This document shows, one piece after another, positions 33,788-45,797 of a stretch of 64,000 nt of DNA. The notes below the pieces were generated by a model. It was not told the origin of the DNA. It did no database searches and saw nothing but the letters and a program-made list of their open reading frames with translations. This stretch comes from Lichina pygmaea (taxonomy: Eukaryota; Ascomycota; Lichinomycetes; Lichinales; Lichinaceae): positions 496,001-560,000 of the forward strand of contig OY730174.1 in NCBI GenBank assembly GCA_963422465.1. Direction: 5' to 3'. Every line of letters starts with the position of its first letter. Position 1 is the first letter of the stretch. The position numbers and the translations under genes are program-made.

Positions 33788-35951
33788 ATGGACCCCGACG
33801 GCCCACAGTCACCGTCGCGGTCTCGTCAGCAGAGGCTGCCGACGGCGGACTATATCGCGGCGGCGACCGCTTCGCCGCCCCTGTCTCCGACCGAGTCGAA
33901 CGACGTTGTCCTTCCTCGCGCAATATCCCTCGACAACGTCTCGGCCCAGCTCAACGAGGATTCCCCGTTACTATCGCCCACCAATCCCGAGAATGGCCGG
34001 CCCAGTCTCCAGTACGACGGCGCTCCGCTGCGCGGCAGCCAGCTCTCCGACTTTGATCGGTCGAAGAGTATGTCGTACCTGATCCTCTTGACCATCGGTC
34101 TCGGAGGGTGAGTTTCGAGACGCTAGAGTCGCCGGAGACAGTTGCCCTTTCTTCCTACGTCCCACGGCGGCGTCGGCGATACTGATGGACGTCGTCGTAG
34201 GCTCCAGATCGCTTGGACGGTGGAGTTCTCCAACGGGACGGTACGCTCCGAGCCAGGACCTGTGAGGAGAAGCCCTGCTGATCGGCCTGTGGCAGCCGTA
34301 TCTGCTCTCGCTAGGTCTTAGCAAATCCATCATGGCGCTCGTCTGGATCGCTGGACCGCTGTCCGGCGCTCTCGTGCAGCCGGCCGTCGGCATCCGGAGC
34401 GACAACTGCCGCATCTCGTGGGGCAAACGGAAGCCGTTCATGGTCGCGGGGACGGCCGCCACGATATTCAGCTTGCTCGCGCTCGCCTGGACCCGGGCAA
34501 TGATCGCCGGGATCTTCTCGGCATTCGGGCTTGCGCCGGAAGCGCCGGCCGTCAAGTTGACGACGATCATCACGGCCGTCTTCTTTGTATACGTGCTCGA
34601 CTTTGCCATCAACACGGGTCAGACCAAACTTCCTCTGGCTCTCTTCTCCTCCTCTTTTCGTTCTGGGCTTTCTCGCGCTGACAGACCATCGGCGTTCAGT
34701 CCAAGCCGCCTGTCGAGCCTTCATCGTCGACTGTGCGCCCGCACACCAGCAAGAAAGCGCCAATGCCTGGGCGAGCCGGGCCACGGGCGTCGGCAACATT
34801 GTCGGCTACCTCCTGGGCTACATGCGCCTGCCCAAGCTGCTGCCGTTCTTGGGCGACACGCAGTTCAAGGCGCTCTGCGTCATCGCGAGCATCTCGTTGG
34901 CCTCGACGGTGGGCATCAGCTGCGCGTACGTCCGCGAACGCGACCCTCGGCTGGACGGCAGCGTCGAGGAGAGCCGGCTCGGCGTCGTCGCCTTCTTCAG
35001 GCAGGTCTTCAAGGCGATGCGACGTCTACCGCCGCGGATCCGGGCCATCTGCCAGGTGCAGTTCTTTGCCTGGATCGGCTGGTTCCCCTTTCTCTTCTAC
35101 ATCACCACCTACATCGGCCAGCTCTGTGAGTCGTACCTCGCTGCCACGCATGCTCGGACGAGGGACTTTGCTCACGACCGGATCCGTCCTCAGACGCAAA
35201 CCCGTTCTTTGAGAAGAATCCCCACATGACAGACGACGAGATTGACGACGTCATGGAGAACGCCACGCGCATCGGCACCTTTGCCCTGCTCATCTTCGCG
35301 CTCACGTCGTTCGTCGCCAGCATATTCCTGCCGTTCATCGTCGAGTCGTCCAACGACGACACGTTCGATAACGACGACGACAACGACGGCTGGAAGCGAG
35401 GCCACGGGTCCGCCTCGACGACGAGCTTCCTCTCGAAAGTTGCGATACGGGGCTTCACGCTGCGACGCGCATGGATGCTCTCGCACGTGCTCTTCGCGCT
35501 GACGATGCTATCGACCTTCTTCGTGTCGACGCCGGTCGGCGGCACCGTGCTCGTCGGCGTCCTCGGCATCTCGTGGGCCATCACGCTGTGGGCCCCGTTC
35601 GCCTTTATCAGCAGCGAACTCAGCCAGCGCGACTCTCTCCGACGACTACGCGCTCGTCACCCCCACGCCGCCGACAACGACAGCCCCGACGACGACAATG
35701 AAGACCGCGCCGGCATCATCCTCGGCCTGCACAACGTCTCCATCTCGGCGCCGCAGGTGATCGCGACGGTCGGCAGCAGCGTCGTCTTCAAGCTGCTGCA
35801 GCGGCCTCGCGGCACGGCCGGCGACGACAGCGTCGACTGGGTGCTCCGCCTCGCTGCCGTGTCGGCCCTCGTCGCGGCTTACATGTCGTCGCGCGTGCGC
35901 GAGGAAGACCGGTCTCACGGCGGTAGGCCGGACGAGGAGGAGCGTCTGTAG
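33788..35951 (+). CDS. Sucrose/alpha-glucoside-type proton symporter (GPH/MFS family)
   Basis: Resembles the fungal branch of plant-type SUT carriers, which import sucrose or maltose with protons at the plasma membrane; the substrate here is inferred. Family motifs are GGLQIAWTVEFSNGTPYL, WIAGPLSGALVQP, GIRSDNCRISWGKRKPFM and a conserved DFAIN followed by VQAACRAFIVDCAP. About 12 membrane segments follow a Ser/Pro-rich N-tail, with an acidic loop around the middle. Five exons keep phase: 33788-34107, 34201-34240 (40 nt), 34296-34617, 34700-35125 and 35194-35951, giving 621 aa. The introns have GTGAGT, GTACGC, GTCAGA and GTGAGT donors. It is divergently transcribed from NHX1. Confidence 0.9.
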
Positions 35952-36450
35952 ACGCTTTATTCTTCTTTTTTCTCCCTTTCTTTTCCCCCCCCCCCCTCCT
36001 TCCTTCCCTTCTTGGTTGTCCACCCTCCTCCTCCTCCTCCTCCTTCTCTTCTCTCTCTCTCTTTTCCCCTCTTCCCTTCCCTTCTCCCTCTCTTCTTCGT
36101 TTTTTTTCTCTTGTTCCATCTCTTCTACTTTTTACTTTTTCTTTTCCATCTTCCCTCCTCCCCCTTTTTCGATCTCCTGGACAGAGGCCTCGTCGGTTGG
36201 AATAGGGCCACTCGTGCATCTGCTGCACAAACCGCCATCGGCACGTACGTCACGCACGTAAGTGCATATATAATCACTCATGTCGGCAGTGTTTCTCTGG
36301 TATGGTGGCACCTTCCTCGGGCTCGGTAGTCAGATGTGGTAGATGAGATTAAAGCGTAGTATTCCTCTTACGAGCATGATATAAAAAAAAAGGGTGTGCG
36401 GCTTGAACAGACGGAACCACCGACCCCCATCCACAGGCTTGCTGTACGTT
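35952..36450. other. Pyrimidine-rich region between convergent genes
   Basis: A C/T-rich tract (about 35955-36180) with a C12 run (35985-35996) follows the transporter stop and probably forms its 3' UTR. No gene is seen. Confidence 0.6.
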
Positions 36451-37791
36451 CTAGTTTACAAGAACCCAGAGCAGAAAGAAGACGAAGAGAACACCCATCA
36501 TCTTGACGACCAGCCATCGGTTCGAACTGACGCGATGCCAGTACTTCATGAGTTCCCTGGCTGGCAAGGTTAGATATCGTCGCGACAACCGGTCGTGTCG
36601 CGTCGGCTTGGATCGAATGGACTTGCCTCTGCGCGCCCTGCACGTTGTCGACCACATCTTCCGTGTTCGCGTCGATGCGCTCGATCATCTCGCTCTGCTC
36701 CGACACCATGCTGGCGAGCTGGCCGAAGATGCTGCCGAGCTCGCCGATGGTCCGCTCGATCGCCTCGATCGCTTCCCCTCGCGCGTTGATGTAGCCGTTA
36801 CTCGTCTGCGCCTCCTCCATCATGAGCATCTGCTGATCCGAGACCGGACCGCTGCGCGCCAACGCGGACGAGGAGAAGGACGAGGACGACGATGGGTCGA
36901 GGTCGAGGAGGTCCGGGTTCCGACCCGGACGGCTGCCGGGCGCCGGTGACCGGCTCTTGGTCGGTGTCTGATACAGCGGCGAGTCGGAGGTCGGCAGATC
37001 GTTCACGTGCGAGTGCGAAGAGACGGACGAGACAAAGTTCTCGGTTCGCGATCGCGACGCCTGAATGTTCTTGGTCCGCACTTCCAGCACCTCCTTGAAG
37101 TTGACCGAGACGTCGGCGAGCTTTCCTTGGAGCAAGACGAGCACCTGGGTTCTCTCAGCGGCGGGCCCTGTCGGAGAGCCACGTTCGATCACCTACGTTC
37201 TTGTTGTGCTCCCCTTCCTGGTCCGCACCGGCATTCCGTCTCGATTGGGTGTGTTGGGACTTGGACAGCGACTGCAGCGACGATATCTGCGCGTTCAGAG
37301 ACGAGAGATCTTGCTTGATGATGTATGTCAACTCGGCAATCTCGACCGGCCGGTCGTCGAACAGGGTCTTCCGTTTGGCCACTGCAAAAGGACAAGGCAG
37401 CGTCAGCGTGCGACGTCCACTGCCAGGATATGCCGGCTCTCGACATCGTCACCGGTGGAGATGCCCCGGCCAACCAAGGACGACACATAAGCCGTGGCTC
37501 CGACGACGAGGGGGAGAACCTACGTTGGGTCAGGCGCTCCAGCTTGGCCATTGTCCCGGTGATGCCCCGACCGATCTCGGCCGCCTTTCGCGCGAATTCA
37601 GAGCGCGCTCTTCTGCCCTCGCCGGCGCCGCCGGCATCGCCGTTGGCAAAGCCATTCGCCTCGCGCTTCTGAGCATCGGTGAGAAGCGCCCGTCGTTGCG
37701 CGCCGGCCCTCGACGACGACGCCTGGCGCTTCTCCACCTGGGCTATGACCGAGCGGAATTCATCTGTGCGGTCCTGGATGGATGCTCTCAT
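36451..37791 (-). CDS. SED5: Syntaxin Sed5 (Golgi Qa-SNARE)
   Basis: Qa-SNARE for ER-to-Golgi and intra-Golgi fusion, binding Sly1 and partner SNAREs. The N-terminus matches the Sly1-binding start (IQDRTDEF), followed by the Habc domain with LAKRKTLFDD and VVVLLQGKL-like segments. The SNARE helix contains its zero-layer Gln in IFGQLASMV, and a C-terminal anchor follows (KMMGVLFVFFLLWVLV). Four exons keep phase: 37524-37791, 37197-37381, 36627-37144 and 36451-36556, giving 358 aa. The last intron (36557-36626, 70 nt) has a GC donor in the strong context AG-GCAAGT, a perfect CTAAC branch and a CCAG acceptor; only this splice joins NVQGAQR to ELMKYW. Confidence 0.95.
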
Positions 37792-38542
37792 CGATGGAGC
37801 TTGATAGGATTATTTGGTCTGATGAGTGGAGTGGTGGCTGTGAGTTGGACTTGAAATCTACATGGGTAGGTTTGGAGCAAGCTGACTTTCCTTTGTCGTT
37901 TCGACGACGACGTTGCATGTCAGATGGCGACCTATTTGGGGTTTCAGCGTGAAACGTGTTCAAAAGTAATGCCCGAAATCTTTATCTGACCCAATTTGGC
38001 TTGAAAATAGGGCGCGCAGGTTCTGACCGCCTTACTAAGCCAAGCTTCTATGGTTGTTTTGACATGTTGTGGGAAGCAGCGCAGAGATCAAAAGCAGTGC
38101 AACCTGGAGAGCTGGCAAGCACTTGTCAAGAGTAAGAACCTCTGCTGGAGGTAGTACGTTACGTACGTACGTACGTACTGCGGAAGCGCGACGCGAAGCA
38201 ACATTTAGTGCTTCATTGCTGTGCGGAGGACCACGCTGTCGGACTACCAGTATGTTGTTGGTCACTGCTCTTCGAGGCTTGAATGATGTGAGGTGAAGGA
38301 CAGTCAACGATGGTAGCCCTAGATCGGGCAATCGTGACTCGATTGGATGGGATGCGACCAGTGGCACACGCCCGGGTAGCCGCACCCAACGTGCCAAGGA
38401 ACGGTAGAGAACCCTCGCAGCTACTCCGTACATCCGTACGGGTATGTATTACGTAGCCGGGAATACAAAGGGAGAACCGCTTCTGCCCTCAAAGCTGCCG
38501 ATGCTCCTGTAGCAGTCGGCGTCGCCACACCCAACTGCTACA
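37792..38542. other. Intergenic region between SED5 and prenylcysteine oxidase
   Basis: No gene is recognised. It carries a GTACGTAC tract (about 38157-38180) and lies between two divergent genes, so it contains both promoters. Confidence 0.6.
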
Positions 38543-40659
38543 ATGACGGCAGGCTCCAGCAGCCACGGCTACCCCGGCAACGTCACGCTGGTACTCAAAC
38601 TCCTCCTCATCTGCCTCCATGTCAGCACCGGTGTTGCGCATCAGGACCAGCGTGTGCTTGGACATGCCCGGGCCGACCAGCCAAGGAGGATAGCCATCAT
38701 CGGTATGAGCTCCTGGTCGTAGACTCCCGTCGTACTCGGCTTCCAAGGACGGCCCTCTAACGAGCATGCTCTCCAGGGGCCGGATCCGCAGGCTCGTCGG
38801 CGGCGTACTACATCAGCAAGTATGCCTCCGAGGCGAACATCAGCACGAGCATCACCGTGTTCGAGGCGGCTGGCCACATCGGTGGCCGTTCGACGACGGT
38901 CGACGTGTACTCCAACTCCTCGGAGCCCGTTGAGCTGGGCGCTTCCGTCTTTGTCGACGCGAACCGGAACCTGGTCGCGGCAGCCAAGGAACTCGGGCTC
39001 AAGGTCAGCGGCGTGAAAGTCCGGAGCAAGAATCGCGGGGACGACCATGCCGATGATGGCTTGCCCGACGGTCTCGGAGTATGGAACGGGGAGGAGTTTG
39101 TCTACCGGCAGAGCGACGACAGCTCGTACTGGTGGACCATACTCCGGTTGCTGTGGAAGTACGGCCTGTCCCCCGTCCGGACCAACAGCCTGATGAAGTC
39201 CACCGTGGCCACGTTCCTGAAGATGTACGAGCCGCCCTACTTCCCGTTCCGCTCTCTGTCGGACACGGCGCACGAGCTGGGCCTGACGGGGATGACGTCG
39301 TCGACGGGCGAGCAGGCGCTCGAGTCTCACGGCATCGGGAGGCTCTTCGCGACGGACATTGTGCAGGCGAGCACCCGCGTCAACTACGCGCAGAACCTCA
39401 AGCTGATCCACGGCCTCGAGACGATGGTCTGCATGGCGGCCGGGGGGGCCATGTCGGTCACCGGCGGCAACTGGCAGATCTTCGCAGGCATGATCAAGTC
39501 GGCGGATGCTGCGGTGAGGTTGAACACCTCCGTCTATGCGATCGAGCGGCGCCGTCGTCGTCGTGGACATGCGGCCAGGGGCTTCACCGTCCGATCGAGG
39601 ACCAAAGGGCCAGGAGACCATGGGACCAAAGAAGCAGCAGATGAGCACGAAGACTCGTTTGACGCCGTCGTTCTAGCTGCGCCGTTCCAATTCGCGAACA
39701 TTTCCATCTCGCCGCCACTCGACGGTGGCGATGGCGGGCGCAGGGGGAAAGCACCCGACGCGATCCCATACGTGTCCCAGCACGTCACGCTGTTCGCGTC
39801 GCCCCACAAGCTGTCGCCGTCGTTCTTCAACCTGCCAGCCGGGTCGTCCGTGCCTAGAGTGGTCCTGACGACGCTCGGCAAGAACGACGATCCAGGCAGC
39901 AGCCAGGACGGCGTGGGCTCGGCGGGCTTCTTGAGCATCAGCATGCTGCGGGTGGTTCAGAACTACGGGTGGCTCAGAACGCACGACGCTCGACCGGGCG
40001 ATGAGGACGGCCACGACGAAGACGAGGCGGCGGGGAGGGCGCGGACGGCGGCGGATCGTCCGCGCAGAGAATATCTGTACAAGATCTTCTCGCCGAAGCC
40101 GGTGACCGAGTCGTTCCTGCGGTCGCTGCTGGGCCTGACCGGGCAGGGCTGTCCCTCATCTCCGTCGGTCGAGCACCAAGAAGCAGCAGCCGCCCACATG
40201 GACGCGCTCGCCGGGCCTCTACCCAGCACGATCGGAGCGGTGACTATGGCCGACAACCCGCGCACCACCGCATCATCGTCCTCCTCCTCCTCCTCCTCTT
40301 ACAACCCCTCCACGCCTTTCCCGAACATAAGCCCGCAAGATGTATCCTGGGTACACACTCACGTCTGGCCGCACGCATACCCGTATCTTTATCCGCGCGT
40401 GACGTTCGAGGATAGCGCCATCGTGCTTGGCGGCGGCGGCGACGGTGACGATGACGAGGGAGCGGGTCTGTTGTATTATACAAGCGGCATCGAGGCGTTC
40501 ATCTCGACCATGGAGACTAGCAGCTTGATGGGCATGAACGTGGCGAGGATCCTTGTTGACGACTTGACTTCTGCTGGTGCTTCTTCTTCTGGTTCCTATG
40601 GTACTTTTGACTCTTCTGACTCTTCCGGTCCTTCGTCGTCCTCATCGTCCTCATCCTAG
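38543..40659 (+). CDS. Prenylcysteine oxidase/lyase-like flavoprotein
   Basis: FAD enzyme family that releases the prenyl group from prenylcysteine after breakdown of prenylated proteins, in vacuole or lysosome. The first exon (38543-38702) encodes a hydrophobic signal segment (LKLLLICLHVSTGVA). A 74-nt intron (38703-38776; GTATGA donor, CTAAC branch) splits the dinucleotide-binding loop, which reads AIIGAGSAGSSAAYY after splicing. Conserved GHIGGRSTTV and ELGASVFVDAN follow, and the C-terminal part contains GIEAFISTMETS. The product is 680 aa, longer than animal homologues, with Ser/Asp-rich insertions and a poly-Ser tail. Confidence 0.88.
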
Positions 40660-40689
40660 ATTTCTTCCGAGGGATCATCTCCGAGAGAT

Positions 40690-40856
40690 GGTCTCTGCTC
40701 CATCATCTCCGATCTACCGCCTCTATCTACCGCACCCGATATATCATCTCTGATCTACCGTCTCTGATCTACTATATCCGATATATCGTCTCTGATCTAC
40801 CGCCTCTTATCTACCGGTACCGCATCCGATATATCATCTCTGATCTACCGTCTTCA
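40690..40856. repeat. Tandem GATCTACCG / CGATATATC array
   Basis: Units combining CGATATATCATCTCTGATC-like and TATCTACCG-like words recur about every 45-65 bp directly after the prenylcysteine oxidase stop. Confidence 0.75.
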
Positions 40857-41091
40857 TCATCTCCTAGAAATTCATCCCCCAAGAGATTCCCTCAGAGCCC
40901 GATGATCCATGAACGAAAATCGTAAATCCCCCCGACACATGTAAGCGATGTAAGCGGTAGATTTAGAAAGCGATGGGATACCAAAAGCCATGCAATCCAA
41001 AAAGGCCACCTACATTTTCTTCCACTTGAGTGTACTGTAGTTGTTTCGCTCCGGTGGGAGGGGGGGGGGGGGGGTGTGTCTGTATCTTGAC

Positions 41092-41221
41092 TCTGAAGAA
41101 GAGCGACTCTAGAGCCTGTAGAACAGCGACTCTAGAGTAGTGGAACAGCGTCTCTAGAGTTGTGGAACAGCGTCTCTAGAGCCTGTAGAATAGCGACTGC
41201 AGAATAGCGACTCACTCTAGA
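41092..41221. repeat. Tandem CGACTCTAGAG array
   Basis: Four or more copies of a unit of about 28 bp built from AACAGCGACTCTAGAG and a spacer (CCTGTAG or TTGTGG), each with a CTCTAGAG palindrome. Confidence 0.8.
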
Positions 41222-42710
41222 GGAGCAACTCCGAAGGACGGCCCGCTGTAAGGCAGAGATGGATCCAATCTCGATAGGTTAGTAGGTACGTACGTACCGG
41301 TACGGAGATGCAGTACGTGTAGTGCTGCGCACCTCTCTCCTTCTCTCTCCTTCTCTCTCTCTTCCCAGAAGAATCTTTACATGATACAAGATCAAAAAAG
41401 ATATCTCGGTTCTGTACACATATATCACCGCAGCACCGTGCCTGTACGGAAGTACGGAAGTACGGAAGTATACAGCTGCACCATAGCTTTCCCCCCTTCC
41501 CTTTCCTCTTTCTCCGTCCTCTTTCTCCTCCCCATCCGCCCTCCCCACTCCCGCTCTCCAAAACCCCACCGAGACGGCAAAGAAGATTACAGACAGAGAG
41601 AGAACAGATGATGTCAAGTTGCTGTGCAGATTGCACGACGCGGCAGATGAGATGATCTGTAGGTAGGGCAACGTAACGTACTTCCGTACATAGATAGATA
41701 TGTAAAAATTACTCCGTACGGTACGTATGTACCGGCGAGGAGAGGTATTGTGAACCGGCGGCCGGCCGGGGAATGAGTGTGTTCATTCTATTCTCTCTAA
41801 CTAAGAATCTAGGAGCGACGACCAAGGAGAAAACTCTGCACACCGTCACGTGCAGACAAACAATTTAGTCGTCACTCAGGGGGAGGCTGATCTCTGAACC
41901 CCTGCAAATCCTCGGGCTATCGACTCCCTGTCGAGTCCCTGGTTGACACCAATATACAGTGAGAATTCTCTTCTCTCACGTGAACTTGGCTCCAGCAGCG
42001 AGCGAGGACTGGTCTTCTCACTCCTCCGGCTGACAGGTATCCACTGGTCATATACTCGTGATGAGAAAGCGAGACACGCTGGCCTTTTGTCACGAGACAG
42101 TGTGGTACAAAATATGTACGGTAGTTAGTGTTCGACTAGGAACGCTACAGCGAGTAGTGGGGAGAAGAAGAGATGAGTGTCTTGAACGATACTGTAGATT
42201 GATTAGGGAGAACTAGCTGATCAACTATATGTAGACATGAAGCTGTTGTTTGCCTTGGAGCGAAGAAGGCTCTAGAAGGCATGAGGCAGATCCATGCCGG
42301 GATAGCGGCATCATGCAGGATCAACGGTGGCACCATGCAGGATCAACGTCAAACAGTTAGCACTGCATTTCTCGGTTCTGAAATATGTGTAGGAGACGCT
42401 GGAGGGAAGAGCTACTGCACGGTACAGTCTGCACGTCAAGGGGCCCTGCTGGCTGGAAGTGGAAGAGAGCTAGATAGAGCGACGGCAAGATGCCAAGATT
42501 GCAAGCTGACTGGATAGCAGGAGAGCTGGCTAGTAAGCTAGTGAGCTGATAAGATGGCATGCCGGCAAGATGGCACAGGAAAACCAGAGAGAGAGAGAGA
42601 GAGAGAGAGAGCCATGAGCAAAACAAGGAGAATAGCGAGACGAGACAAAAGTGAACTGAAATTCGATGGACACAGACGCCCCACTCCGCTGTATAATGCC
42701 TCTTCCCCGA

Positions 42711-42756
<46 letters not shown>

Positions 42757-43034
42757 AGTCTATGGCCATGTTTCTCTTTTGCTCCAGAACAAAGGAAAGT
42801 CAACAGCGAAAAGAGGGGGACAGAGGTCCGCCTTTTTTTCCTTTACAAAGCGTATGATGTAGGTGAGTGATTCGCGAGAACCGACCAAAAGGAGAGATAG
42901 ACCCTCCGTGGAGCAAAGAAACAGAAAAGAGAAACGGAGAAGCAGTCAACCTCGCCGAAGATGGAGGAATAGGAGGAGGAGGACCTGAAATAAAACATAT
43001 AAGACAGATAGCAACGTAGGAGAGTCATGTCGCT

Positions 43035-44832
43035 TTATATCGTCTGCTGCAGCAAGGCCGCGTGCGAGTGCGGGTTCACGAGCTGACTTGGTGCGGCGAG
43101 CGTCGCCGACGGGATGCCCAGCCCGTTCATCGTCATGGACGACATTGATGTGAGGTGCACCATTGACCCGTGCAGGTCGCGCGTGTCCGGGTCGGGCGAG
43201 CCGTCGTCGAGATGCCCGAGCGGCTCGTCGCCTTCCAGATCCTCTTCGCTGTTGTACAGTCCCGGCGCGTCCGAGCCGCCGTCCTCGCGCTCGTGTGTTT
43301 TTCGGTGTCTGGTAAAGCGGACAGGTCAGCACGGTCGCGTTCCCCCGGTCGTCATCGAACTGGTGTAAGAAACCCCCCCCCCCCCCCCCCCCCCCCCCCC
43401 AGAAGAGGGTGGTGGGAGATGAAACATACTGAGCGAGGTTGTCCGACCGCGAGAAGGCCTTGTTGCAGAACGGACAGCGGTACGGTCGCTCCTGCGTGTG
43501 TGTCCGCACGTGTCTGGAGAGCGGTTCAGCATCGGTGCAGGGTGACGAAGAGCAGAGAGTCAGGGAGCCTACCGCTTGAGGTGCTCCAAGCGCTTGAAGA
43601 GGCGTCCGCACGTTGGAATCGGACACGAGTGCGACTTCTGCGGGTACGGGCCGAGGTCCAAGGTCGAGCTGCGGGGCCGACGCACCGGGCCCGAGGGCCC
43701 CCGCCCGGCACCGCCGCCGCCGCCGCCACCAACGCTGCCCGGTGTGGCGCTGTCGTGACTGCGGTCGATGCCGGCCGCCAAGACGCCAAAGTCGTCCGGC
43801 GGAGGCATGAGCGCGGCGGCCGAAACGGCCCCGAGCGCGGGACTGCCCTCGAGCGTCGGCAGCGGCGTGCCATGACGCGAGAGGTCCAGGAGGTCCGATT
43901 GCGACGCGCCGTGGAGGGCCTGGCCGTACGCGCCGTGTCCGGTCGCCATGTGCCCGGCGGTCGGGACCGCCACCGGCTGCGGTGGAGGCGAATCGTGGAT
44001 GGCCGACTCGTCGCCTTCCGGCACGGGCGGGACCGAGCCCGAGACCGACCGTCGCAGATCGCTCGGTCGATGGGCGGCGTGGGCGTGGGCGTGGGCGTGG
44101 GCGTGGGCGTGGGCGTGGGCGTTGGCGTTGGCGTTGGCGCCGGCGGCCGCGGCCGCGGTCGCCGACGCGACGCCCGACGAGATGGACGACCGTCTCCGAC
44201 GCTGCTTGTACGTCGGCGACCCCTCGATGACGTGGTAGACGGGACCGGGGCCGAAGGAGCGCGACAGGACGGGCCCGGCCGCCGCGGCCGAAGGGTACAT
44301 GGAGCCGCCGAAGCTGGGCGGCGGAAGCTGCGAGAGGGCGTTCATGGACTGCATCGACGTCACGTCGGGCAGGGCCGTGTACAGGCCCGTGTCCTCGTTC
44401 GCGATGTAGGCCGGCTCGGCCGACAGCGACAGGGCCGGCTGCGGCGGCGTCAGGGGCTCGTACGAGATGGCGCGGGCGCCGTAGTCGTCGTAGCCCGACG
44501 ACACGAACGACGGCGCGGGCGAGTACTCGAGGTAGGCCGGCATCGAGGCATGGCGCACCTGCGGCCGGCCGCCTGGGATGACGCCCGAGACCGGGGTGCC
44601 GTGACGGTCGTACAGATGACCGTAGTCCGCCTCGCCGCCCGCCTTGACGTATCCCGCCGAGGTCGTGTGCGGGTGGGACGGGGCGGGCAGCGAGGGCGGC
44701 AGGGACGACGACTGGGCCTGGTGATGTTGATGGTAGACGGCCGACGTCGTCAGCGGCTCCTCCGCCACGGTCGGCAGGCTACTGTGATGCTGATGGTGCG
44801 GATGGTGCGGATGGTGCTGCTGCTGGTGGTGG

Positions 44833-44865
<33 letters not shown>

Positions 44866-45797
44866 GCTTGCTGATGGTGCTGGTGGTGGTGGTGCTGCTG
44901 CTGCTGCTGTATTGGCGGCCGAGGTGGCAGCATCTGCGGCGGCGGCATCGAGTCAACGGCCCGTATGACAGGGGACGTCGACTGAGAAAAGGGCGTACCG
45001 GCGTGAGCCGAGAAGGACGAGGTGTTCGCCTGCTGCGCCTTGGTGAGCTGCTCGAAGAGCGACTGCGACGAGTCGAACTCGAAGGAGAGGGCTGGTTCGG
45101 CCACGGCCACGGTGGTGGCCTCCTGGCCCATCTTCTCGCGCTTCAGATCCCGCTCGAGCGCGTCGAGGAAGAGACGGTCGTGCGGGACCGAGTACCAGTA
45201 GAAGACCTTCTGCTTCTTCTGGGTTCGGATGCAGTTGTTCTTGTAGAGGAAGTCGAGGAAGGGGCTCTTGGGGTCCTCGAGCGAGGCGTCGGTGCCGGCC
45301 TTGAGGTTGCGCAGGTCGGAGAAGATGCCCTCCTCGAACTTCTTCGCGTTCCGGACCGGGCGCCCAAAGGCCTGGAAGCGGAAGGAGAGGCATCGCACGA
45401 TGTCGGTGCCGGAGATGTGGAAGAGGTTGTTCCTGTCTCGTCCGTCAGCGCGAGAAGACCGAGGCCGACGTCGAACCGTCGCGGGGAAGGACCACCGACC
45501 ATAGCACGCAGGAGACGTATTCGCCCGTGGGCAGGAGGAAGCGACGCAGATACTGGTCCGGGCTCCAGTCGACCGGCGCCGAGATGAGAAAGTATTTCAC
45601 TGATCGCGGACGGACGGTCAACATCGACGCACGCTCCTCCGTCGCGGGCGCGCCGACGCGGAGCACTCACGATTATCGACCTGCTGCAGGGCGACCTGGG
45701 CGTCGTGCGGCAGGCTCTGCTGCGCCTCGTTCGAGAGCATGAAGGTCTCGGGCTTCTGCGGCGGCGCCATGGCCGCCGCTGGGTGTTGCGCGTACAT
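43035..45797 (-). CDS. STE12: STE12 homeodomain/C2H2 transcription factor
   Basis: Target of the mating/invasive-growth MAP kinase pathway in the nucleus. The N-terminal STE homeodomain region is clear (LKYFLISAPVDWSPDQY, NNLFHISGTDIVRCLSF, NNCIRTQKKQKVFYWY). A middle Gln/His-rich region follows, then finger 1 (CPIPTCGRLFKRLEHLKRH) and finger 2 (CPFCNKAFSRSDNLAQ ending HRKTH). Five exons keep phase: 45671-45797, 45500-45599, 43573-45432, 43430-43513 and 43035-43308, giving 814 aa. The intron 43309-43429 lies between the cysteines and histidines of finger 2 and contains a 28-nt poly-G. The second intron has an unusual GTCGGT donor. The protein is longer than many orthologues because of the Gln/His tracts. 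Confidence 0.95.
43373..43400. repeat. 28-nt C/G homopolymer inside STE12 intron 4
   Basis: Twenty-eight consecutive C on the plus strand (G in the transcript) lie within intron 43309-43429. Intron length is 121 nt, one more than a multiple of three, so loss of one G would make a retained intron frame-neutral. Confidence 0.9.

Larger units (their letters stand above)
40660..43034. other. Repeat-rich intergenic region
   Basis: No gene is recognised in 2.4 kb. It contains the tandem arrays listed separately, a G15 run (41060-41074), GTAC-rich blocks near 41285-41300 and 41670-41735, a GA microsatellite (about 42587-42611) and an AC microsatellite (about 42714-42753). Confidence 0.7.

Noticed and set aside
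43170-45587. 805-codon open frame opposite STE12
   Set aside because: It crosses STE12 introns, is Arg/Val-rich low complexity and lacks known motifs; it is a shadow of the STE12 coding strand.
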